Below are positions 1 to 4,088 of a DNA stretch of 5,066 bases, one piece after another. Each line of letters starts with the position of its first letter. The first letter of the stretch is position 1. The notes under the pieces are model-generated. The model did not search any database and had not been told where the DNA came from. It saw only the letters and a program-made list of their open reading frames with translations. The stretch spans positions 1 to 5,066 of the forward strand of contig USCJ01000119.1 of assembly GCA_900553215.1 (NCBI GenBank), written 5' to 3'. Made by a program: the position numbers and the translations under genes. The DNA is from an uncultured Collinsella sp. (GTDB taxonomy: Bacteria; Actinomycetota; Coriobacteriia; Coriobacteriales; Coriobacteriaceae).

Positions 1-1
1 C

Positions 2-166
2 GCTGTGATCCCTCTGGCGGACTGGCTGCATCTGGGCAGTGAGGCCCGCATCAACACTCCCAGCACCCAAGGCTCCAACTGGCAGTGGCGGCTCGCCTGT
101 CCCCTGCCAGAAGCACTGGCCGGGCACATTGCGCAGCTGACTGTGCTCTACGAACGGGCACAGTAA
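2..166 (+). CDS. malQ: 4-alpha-glucanotransferase (amylomaltase), C-terminal fragment
   Basis: The reading frame is open from the window edge and gives 54 residues ending at TAA (164-166); the start lies outside. Residues 12-30 carry the hallmark of the GH77 family C-terminus, GSEARINTPST followed by G-x-N-W-x-W-R. This substrate-side segment is strongly conserved in MalQ. The family transfers alpha-1,4-glucan segments between maltodextrins in the cytoplasm, feeding maltose and glycogen turnover. The final residues (LTVLYERAQ) fit the usual end of the protein, so the C-terminus looks intact. A strong terminator follows after 23 bases, so it is transcriptionally separate from the small genes downstream. 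Identification rests on recall of the family motif and is firm despite the short fragment. Codon use (leucine mostly CTG) matches the left part of the window. Confidence 0.9.
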   Translation, partial: AVIPLADWLHLGSEARINTPSTQGSNWQWRLACPLPEALAGHIAQLTVLYERAQ

Positions 167-189
167 TTCCCCGATCATTTTCTCCCCAT

Positions 190-231
190 AAAAGCGTCTG
201 CACCCGGAATCTGCAGGCGCTTTTGCTTTTT
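190..231 (+). terminator. Intrinsic terminator after malQ
   Basis: A 13-bp stem pairs 190-202 (AAAAGCGTCTGCA) with 212-224 (TGCAGGCGCTTTT), with a single T-G wobble and a 9-base loop. A T-rich run, TTTTGCTTTTT, occupies 221-231. It lies 23 bases beyond the malQ stop. The stem sequence closely resembles the terminator at 1341-1376, as if both belong to one family-typical terminator design. Confidence 0.88.
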
Positions 232-358
232 CTACAGAACATTTTTTCAGGACCAGATTATGGACATATTGCGCATTTTTGGCCTGATATCCGTGATTTT
301 ACCGTCTTTCTGTAACAGTTTATTCACAAATGTATCATGATTTTGCACATCTCTGCTC

Positions 359-387
359 TTGTTATTTGGACACAGTTATGTTACAAT
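359..387 (+). promoter_or_regulatory. Promoter of the double-glycine peptide operon
   Basis: The -35 hexamer TTGTTA (359-364) and the -10 hexamer TACAAT (382-387) are separated by exactly 17 bases. TG at 379-380 makes it an extended -10. Transcription would start near 394, leaving a leader of about 54 bases before the ATG at 448. The rest of the 232-358 stretch is AT-rich with no convincing gene or hairpin. A loose pair of ACAGTT(T)AT words (315-323 and 372-379) is too weak to call a regulator site. This promoter overlaps the alternative upstream ATG at 337 and so argues against it as a start. Confidence 0.65.
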
Positions 388-428
388 TCAGATAGTATTA
401 TTGTCTGCCTTTGTGCAGATTCCACTAC

Positions 429-437
429 GGAAAGGAG
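429..437 (+). promoter_or_regulatory. Ribosome binding site deciding the start of the first peptide gene
   Basis: GGAAAGGAG lies 10 bases upstream of ATG 448. The in-frame ATG at 337 lies before the promoter -10, and the ATG at 472 has no Shine-Dalgarno. The second peptide gene has a near-identical site (AGAAAGGAG, 937-945), 8 bases before its ATG at 954. Confidence 0.8.
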
Positions 438-447
438 TTCTTCCACC

Positions 448-906
448 ATGGATCATCCCAATCAGAATACCATGCTTTTACCGGCTTCCTATGCCGTTAT
501 CTCCGAAGAGGAAATGACCTATCTGGATGGCGGTCAGTCCATCTACCTTGGCTCAGCCTTTAATCACGATATTTATTTCAACACCGATCAGTTTGCTACA
601 TTCTGCCAGAATGCAGCAATCAACCTGTTCGTGCTGATGACCAACTATTCCTTCCGGTACATCGCAGGCCGTGTACAGTCCGGTCTGTCGAATGGTCTGA
701 GCCTGTCCGGCACCTTCTATCACACCTGGGATAAGATGAACACCTGGAGCCGTATCGCTTCTGTGGGCGTTGCCGGTCTGGCCGGTGTCTATGTCTATTC
801 GCAGGTCATGAACGTCATTCGTACCGTTACAAGCATCTACGATCAGATCGTGAACCCCATGCCGAGCTTTGATGCCGCTCAGGCCGAGGGAACCGCTGCA
901 GCCTGA
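448..906 (+). CDS. Double-glycine leader secreted protein, MAM-like, copy 1
   Basis: This is a 152-residue protein of unknown function with a classic double-glycine leader. Residues 14-29 read SYAVISEEEMTYLDGG. Relative to the cleavage point this gives I(-12), S(-11), E(-8), M(-7), L(-4), G(-2) and G(-1), the pattern read by C39 peptidase-containing ABC exporters (PCAT). Cleavage after G29 would release a 123-residue product, much longer than a normal class II bacteriocin. The core has one cysteine (C53), aromatic-rich stretches, and a glycine-spaced hydrophobic segment around residues 103-124 (G107, G110, G113) that could insert in a membrane or pack as a helix. It ends in a loose Ala/Gly-rich tail. 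From memory, leader wording and overall size recall the Faecalibacterium anti-inflammatory protein MAM, but the core was not compared. It is followed after 47 bases by a second gene with the same leader. No transporter is encoded nearby. The start at 448 is chosen for its Shine-Dalgarno and promoter position. Alternatives: a bacteriocin-like toxin or signalling peptide. Confidence 0.82.
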   Translation: MDHPNQNTMLLPASYAVISEEEMTYLDGGQSIYLGSAFNHDIYFNTDQFATFCQNAAINLFVLMTNYSFRYIAGRVQSGLSNGLSLSGTFYHTWDKMNTWSRIASVGVAGLAGVYVYSQVMNVIRTVTSIYDQIVNPMPSFDAAQAEGTAAA

Positions 907-953
907 GTTTGATTCCATTCCCGGAACGATCTTGTCAGAAAGGAGCTTTCTCC

Positions 954-1313
954 ATGAAAAACCTTCAGATGCCGCATTCATACATTTCTGTTTCCGAAGA
1001 AGAGCTGCGCAGTATTTCCGGCGGCGGGCCGCTGGGCGATGCGCTGGATCTTTTCTTCAGCAATCTGCGTCTGGACGATCTTTTCTTTAGCGGCGGATTG
1101 ATCTCACTTTCTTTCACCTTTGTGCCCATGCTGCTGTTCAATGTGGTAAAGACAGGCTTCAACTTCGTGGTGAGCGCCTACGATACCATCGCAGACCTGT
1201 TCCATTTTTCCCACGAGGAGCGGGACATGGTGCAGTATATCTCGGATCAGCAGCGCCGGGAAGAAGAGAAAGAGCAGGCTCAGTCCGCTCCCGGCCCGAA
1301 ATCGGTTTTCTGA
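954..1313 (+). CDS. Double-glycine leader secreted protein, MAM-like, copy 2
   Basis: This is a 119-residue protein of unknown function, the second gene of the peptide operon. Residues 9-24 read SYISVSEEELRSISGG, with V(-12), S(-11), E(-8), L(-7), I(-4), G(-2) and G(-1), so cleavage after G24 would release a 95-residue product beginning GPLG. It lines up without gaps with the leader of the upstream gene. The core differs. It holds a short internal repeat (DLFFS at 32-36 and 42-46), a hydrophobic span at about 43-65 that could be a membrane helix, and a very charged Glu/Arg/Lys/Gln tail at about 88-110 that is likely helical. Like the neighbour it has an N-V-[I/V]-[R/K]-T element followed by Y-D-x-I (residues 63-67 and 76-79). 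There are no cysteines. The start at 954 is chosen over an in-frame ATG at 909 because AGAAAGGAG lies 8 bases before it and the leader then has normal length. It is likely co-transcribed with the first gene and could work with it as a two-component secreted pair. Confidence 0.8.
   Translation: MKNLQMPHSYISVSEEELRSISGGGPLGDALDLFFSNLRLDDLFFSGGLISLSFTFVPMLLFNVVKTGFNFVVSAYDTIADLFHFSHEERDMVQYISDQQRREEEKEQAQSAPGPKSVF
1047..1091 (+). repeat. Internal 30-nt-offset direct repeat in the second peptide gene
   Basis: GATCTTTTCTTCAGC (1047-1061) recurs as GATCTTTTCTTTAGC (1077-1091), 14 of 15 bases identical, offset by exactly 30 bases. The frame is kept, so the protein shows DLFFS at residues 32-36 and again at 42-46. 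It looks like a small in-frame duplication at the start of the mature product. Confidence 0.7.
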
Positions 1314-1340
1314 ACTTTCCCAGCAGTATAAAGCATAGCA

Positions 1341-1376
1341 AAAAACGCATCTGCAAAATCTTGCAGATGCGTTTTT
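1341..1376. terminator. Bidirectional intrinsic terminator between the peptide operon and galK
   Basis: A perfect 16-bp stem pairs 1341-1356 (AAAAACGCATCTGCAA) with 1361-1376 (TTGCAGATGCGTTTTT) around the loop AATC. The T-run 1372-1376 serves plus-strand transcripts, and the A-run 1340-1345 gives a U-run to minus-strand transcripts. It sits 27 bases after the peptide operon stop and 4 bases beyond the galK stop codon, so it suits both convergent units. Confidence 0.9.
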
Positions 1377-1380
1377 GTTT

Positions 1381-2589
1381 TCAGATCACTTTCACTGCCC
1401 CCTGCTCCCGCAGACGCAGAATGTAGCAGCTGCCCTTGCCGAATACCCGCTCGATCTCGCTGTGATAGCGTTCTAGCAGGCTCTGGGGAACATACGCCTG
1501 AATGGTGCCTGCAAAGCCGCCGCCCTGCATCCGCCAGGCTCCCGGGCTGCCCTGCAGGATACTCTGGCTCAGCGCCAGTGCCACCGAAAGCCCCTGATGC
1601 CGCACATCGGTGCTGCAGTAGACATTCTGGCATAGCGCAAAGGATGCGCGTCCGCTTTCCAGCACCAGCGCTGCAAAGGCAGCAAACTGCCCGGCCTGCA
1701 GCGCGTCCCTCTGGGCAAGGGTGCGAGCGTTCTCTTCAAAATAGTGGATGGCGCGCAGCACCGCGCGGTCGCCGCAGGCTTTGCGCAGCGCAGGCAGTGC
1801 TGCCCAGAATGCGCTCTCCGTCACCTGTCCCAGCACCTTTTTGCCAAGAAACGCTGCGATCTGCTCCATCTCCTGCCGGATGGCTGCAAACTCACCGGTC
1901 AATTCGCTGTGGCTGTCGCGCGTATCGGTAACGCACAGGCTCATGCCCGGCGGCAGCAGGCCGTCGGCGTGGATCTTTTCCAGAACCGGCTGCTGGGGGT
2001 CTGCAAAATCCGCAAAGATAATGCCGCCCACTGCGCTGGTCAGCTGATCCAGCAGGCCGCTGGGCTTGCCAAAATAGGTATTCTCCGCATACTGACAGAT
2101 CTTTGCCAGCTCCGCCGGGGCCAGACCGCAGCCATATTCTCCGTTCCAGATGGCAGCCATGCCCATTTCAAAGGCAGCAGAGCTGGAAAGGCCGCCGCCC
2201 GAGGGAACGGAGCAGGTGAAGGCGAAGTCGAAGCCCTGGGGCTCAACGCCAAGCGCTGCGACCTCGTGGGCCATACCGCGCACGAGGCTTGCGGACGTGC
2301 CCTTCTCGGACTCCTGAACATTCAGCGTGTCGAGCACGATCTCAAACGTGGGATAGCCCTCGTCGGCAACGCGGACCTTGTTGGAATCGGTTGCCACGGC
2401 GATGCCGTCAACGGCGACATCGAGCGAGCCGGCGATAACGTGGCCGCCCTCGTGGTCGGTGTGGTTGCCGCTGATCTCGGAGCGGCCGGGCGCGTGCACA
2501 TAGAGCACCTGGCGATCGCCGATGGGGCCAAACTCCTCCTCAAACAGCTTGGTGAGCGTGGCGAGTGTCTTTTCGTCGGGGGTGGTCAT
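1381..2589 (-). CDS. galK: Galactokinase (GHMP kinase), possibly chimeric
   Basis: This is a 402-residue protein of about normal galactokinase length. The enzyme phosphorylates alpha-D-galactose with ATP to galactose 1-phosphate, the entry step of the cytoplasmic Leloir pathway. Visible motifs in order are the galactokinase signature at 34-49 (PGRSEISGNHTDHEGG, a variant of GRVNLIGEHTDY with E38 and N42, which I recall from Clostridia and Coriobacteria), the ATP-binding GHMP motif at 129-139 (PSGGGLSSSAA), the catalytic Asp in GLLDQ (D181), and the C-terminal glycine motif MQGGGFAG. The start is ATG 2589 because AAGGAAAGGA (2596-2605) precedes it; an in-frame ATG at 2661 would run through an operator and lacks a good ribosome site. 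Codon style breaks near residue 135. Before it, leucine is CTC 6, CTG 2 and CTT 2, and glutamate is GAG 11 of 12. After it I found no CTC and glutamate is mixed. The N-terminal third therefore matches the right-hand genes and the rest the left-hand genes. Function is firm; whether one cell ever held this exact gene is doubtful. Confidence 0.9.
   Translation of the reverse strand: MTTPDEKTLATLTKLFEEEFGPIGDRQVLYVHAPGRSEISGNHTDHEGGHVIAGSLDVAVDGIAVATDSNKVRVADEGYPTFEIVLDTLNVQESEKGTSASLVRGMAHEVAALGVEPQGFDFAFTCSVPSGGGLSSSAAFEMGMAAIWNGEYGCGLAPAELAKICQYAENTYFGKPSGLLDQLTSAVGGIIFADFADPQQPVLEKIHADGLLPPGMSLCVTDTRDSHSELTGEFAAIRQEMEQIAAFLGKKVLGQVTESAFWAALPALRKACGDRAVLRAIHYFEENARTLAQRDALQAGQFAAFAALVLESGRASFALCQNVYCSTDVRHQGLSVALALSQSILQGSPGAWRMQGGGFAGTIQAYVPQSLLERYHSEIERVFGKGSCYILRLREQGAVKVI
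2165..2205. other. Compositional breakpoint inside galK
   Basis: The change in codon style can be bracketed. The last clearly right-style codons are TCG for S130 (2200-2202) and upstream CTC leucines such as L102. The first left-style codons are GAA for E141 (2167-2169) and GAA for E151, then CTG leucines. The switch falls in the most conserved stretch of the gene (PSGGGLSSSAAFE), where two homologous galactokinases would share identical DNA words. The reading frame continues without a break. An assembly join between two species, or homologous recombination, would both leave this picture. Confidence 0.6.
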
Positions 2590-2595
2590 GAGGGT

Positions 2596-2605
2596 CCTTT
2601 CCTTG
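2596..2605 (-). promoter_or_regulatory. galK ribosome binding site
   Basis: On the minus strand AAGGAAAGGA ends 6 bases before ATG 2589. It decides the start of galactokinase in favour of 2589 over the in-frame ATG at 2661. Confidence 0.75.
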
Positions 2606-2633
2606 GCGCATACTGACGAGTTTTCCGTCGTAG

Positions 2634-2647
2634 TGAGTACGTTAACA
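2634..2647 (+). promoter_or_regulatory. LacI-type operator 1 (in the galK 5' leader)
   Basis: TGAGTACGTTAACA is an imperfect palindrome with half-sites TGAGTA and TGTTAA around the central CG that is typical of LacI-family operators. It is one of three copies in this intergenic region. It lies about 45 bases upstream of the galK start, within the predicted transcript, so a bound repressor could act as a roadblock. Confidence 0.72.
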
Positions 2648-2697
2648 ATCTGAAGCGGCATAAACTCAGCATCTACGATGCCGCACGTTACGGGCTA

Positions 2698-2711
2698 TGT
2701 TAACGTACTCA
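2698..2711 (-). promoter_or_regulatory. LacI-type operator 2 (at the galK promoter)
   Basis: TGTTAACGTACTCA is the exact reverse complement of operator 1, all 14 bases. Its centre is 64 bp from the centre of operator 1. It abuts the candidate galK -10 and would cover the predicted transcription start, which is the classic place for repression. Confidence 0.72.
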
Positions 2712-2739
2712 TAACACAACACTTATCACTTTTTGAGAA
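2711..2739 (-). promoter_or_regulatory. Candidate galK promoter
   Basis: On the minus strand a weak -35 TTCTCA (2734-2739) is 17 bases from -10 TGTTAT (2711-2716). Transcription would begin near 2704, inside operator 2. The hexamers are only moderate matches; the location next to an operator is the main support. Confidence 0.38.
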
Positions 2740-2788
2740 TCTGGTAATCGGTAGAAATTCAGCCGTGAACGGTACTGCCGTATGGACT

Positions 2789-2794
2789 TATAAA
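2789..2794 (+). promoter_or_regulatory. Candidate -10 of the lacI-type regulator gene
   Basis: TATAAA (2789-2794) is the best -10 word on the plus strand between galK and the regulator, but its -35 is poor (GTGAAC, 2765-2770, spacing 18). A competing choice is CTGATA (2807-2812), 17 bases, TAACAT (2830-2835), which would place operator 3 right over the -10. Either way operator 3 would obstruct transcription of the regulator. Confidence 0.35.
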
Positions 2795-2820
2795 GCAGAA
2801 GAGGCGCTGATAGAAAAAGT

Positions 2821-2834
2821 AGAGTACGTTAACA
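2821..2834 (+). promoter_or_regulatory. LacI-type operator 3 (in front of the regulator gene)
   Basis: AGAGTACGTTAACA shares 13 of 14 bases with operator 1, the only change being the outermost base. Its centre is 123 bp from that of operator 2 and 187 bp from that of operator 1. Its position on the regulator side suggests autoregulation, and paired distant sites could support looping by a tetrameric repressor. The 2835-2927 stretch beyond it shows no gene and only a weak 5-bp hairpin (2864-2879). Confidence 0.7.
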
Positions 2835-2915
2835 TGCGTCCGACGATAGCGGGCATCGGTGCGGGGCGTATTTCCGCCCGGTCCGACATTCACGCTATTT
2901 AGATCTCGCAAGAGC

Positions 2916-2923
2916 GAAGGTGA
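2916..2923 (+). promoter_or_regulatory. Ribosome binding site selecting a GTG start
   Basis: GAAGGTGA lies 4 bases before GTG 2928. This supports GTG 2928 over the GTG at 2859, which adds 23 residues unlike a LacI N-terminus, and over ATG 2958. Confidence 0.7.
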
Positions 2924-2927
2924 TTTT

Positions 2928-3959
2928 GTGGCAAGGCGCCCTTCCAACGATACAGGTATGCGTCCGGTTTCCATGGCCGACGTCGCCCGCGCTGCCGGCG
3001 TTTCGCAGCAGACGGTCTCGCGCGTTGCCAACGGCCTTCCTAACGTCAACGAGCAGACGCGCCAGCGCGTGCAAGCCGCTATGCAAGAGCTCGGCTTCCG
3101 TCCGAGTTATGCCGGTCGTTCGCTGCGCGACGGCCGTTACCATTCGGTCGGCCTGTGCGTCAACGATGTCACCAAGTTTGGCAACCTTACGATGATCGAC
3201 GGCATTGCCAGCGCGGCCCGCGAGCGTGGCTGCGCCATCACGCTGGTCGAGATGTCCAAGACCGAGGAGTTCTCGCTTGCCGAGGCAACGCGTCGTATGG
3301 CTGCGCTACCCGTCGACGGCATCATTATCGGCATGAGTCGTATGGCGCCCGATTTTGAGACATTCGATCCGTTGCCGGGTATTGGCACGGTTATCGTCAC
3401 CATGTATGCGCACCCGCGGGTGACCACAGTCGACTCCGATCATTACGGTTGCTCGCTGCTGCTCATGGATCATCTGTTTGAGCTGGGACACGAGCAGATT
3501 CGCTTTATCGGCGGTCCGTCCTTCTCGGTTGACGAGCAGTTTCGCCGTGCTGGCTGGCAGGATGCACTCGAGCGTAAACACATTAAGCCGCAGGCACCAC
3601 TCGAGGGCGACTGGTCTGCCAACAGCGGCTACGAGGCCGCTCGGTACCTGGCTGAGCACGACCGCACCATGACGGCGATTTACGCGGCAAACGACCAAAT
3701 GGCAAACGGCGCTATCGCTGCGCTGCGCGACAGCGGCTTGCGCGTGCCCGAGGACGTGAGCGTGGTGGGCGTCGATGACTCGCTCGACGACTTTGTCGCA
3801 CATAACGAGCTCACGACCGTTCGATTCGATCTGCATCAGCGCGGGCGCGAGGTGTTCGAGCGCGCAGTTCCCAAGGCGGGGGCATCGGACAAAACCGTCG
3901 CCATTCGTATTCCCGGTCAGCTCATCGTTCGACACACCACGGCAGCGCCGCGCGCATAG
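2928..3959 (+). CDS. LacI/GalR-family transcriptional repressor
   Basis: This 343-residue protein is of standard family length. LacI-family repressors bind palindromic operators as dimers or tetramers and are released by a sugar effector. Residues 16-36 form the helix-turn-helix (MADVARAAGVSQQTVSRVAN, then G), with the recognition helix starting at VSQQTVSR. The hinge region follows at about 57-67 (FRPSYAGRSLR). The remainder is a periplasmic-binding-protein-like effector domain, with the family signature IYAANDQMANG near 251-261 and VVGVDDS near 279-285. It is divergent from galK, and three LacI-type operators lie between them, so galactokinase and its own gene are the inferred targets, with galactose or a galactoside as the likely effector; that ligand is not shown by the sequence. 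Codon use (CTC, TCG, GAG) is of the right-hand type. The start is GTG 2928, chosen by its Shine-Dalgarno. Confidence 0.93.
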   Translation: MARRPSNDTGMRPVSMADVARAAGVSQQTVSRVANGLPNVNEQTRQRVQAAMQELGFRPSYAGRSLRDGRYHSVGLCVNDVTKFGNLTMIDGIASAARERGCAITLVEMSKTEEFSLAEATRRMAALPVDGIIIGMSRMAPDFETFDPLPGIGTVIVTMYAHPRVTTVDSDHYGCSLLLMDHLFELGHEQIRFIGGPSFSVDEQFRRAGWQDALERKHIKPQAPLEGDWSANSGYEAARYLAEHDRTMTAIYAANDQMANGAIAALRDSGLRVPEDVSVVGVDDSLDDFVAHNELTTVRFDLHQRGREVFERAVPKAGASDKTVAIRIPGQLIVRHTTAAPRA

Positions 3960-4042
3960 TTTTCGCAGGTCAACGGCTCGGCGTTGCATATCAATAACAA
4001 TCGGTAAGGATGCCGGCAGATAGCCGTGACTATGAAGGCGAG

Positions 4043-4051
4043 TGCTATGAT
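4043..4051 (+). promoter_or_regulatory. Extended -10 promoter of the flavodiiron gene
   Basis: TGCTATGAT (4043-4051) is an extended -10 (TG-N-TATGAT). There is no good -35 at 17 bases, which such promoters can tolerate. Transcription would start near 4058, about 30 bases before the ATG at 4089, and AGGAGG (4074-4079) gives a strong ribosome site. No hairpin terminator was found after the regulator stop (3960-4042), so some read-through from upstream is possible. Confidence 0.55.
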
Positions 4052-4088
4052 AGACGGGTTCATTTGTCTATCTAGGAGGCTTTGCCTG

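Noticed and set aside
315..379. Direct repeat ACAGTTTAT / ACAGTTAT as a bacteriocin-type response-regulator site
   Set aside because: The spacing of 57 bases and imperfect short match do not resemble the closely spaced repeats used by peptide-sensing regulators; AT-rich chance is likely.
337..447. N-terminal extension of the first peptide gene from ATG 337
   Set aside because: It overlaps the predicted promoter, has no ribosome site, and would bury the double-glycine leader 37 residues deeper. ATG 448 has a good Shine-Dalgarno.
553..981. 142-aa minus-strand ORF opposite the first peptide gene
   Set aside because: It is a shadow of the real gene; no ribosome site or recognisable motif, and the plus-strand leader and terminator logic is clear.
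1744..2616. 290-aa plus-strand ORF opposite galactokinase
   Set aside because: It is antisense to a gene with all GHMP motifs; long antisense ORFs are common in high-GC DNA, and its translation shows no known domain.
2864..2879. Small hairpin GGGCG/CGCCC upstream of the regulator gene
   Set aside because: The 5-bp stem has no T-run and no attenuator or riboswitch context, so it is likely incidental.
2678..2902. 74-aa plus-strand ORF between galK and the regulator
   Set aside because: It runs across operators 2 and 3 and candidate promoters, lacks a ribosome site, and looks like chance.
3306..3989. 227-aa minus-strand ORF opposite the LacI-type regulator
   Set aside because: It is a shadow of the regulator gene, whose LacI motifs are unambiguous on the plus strand.
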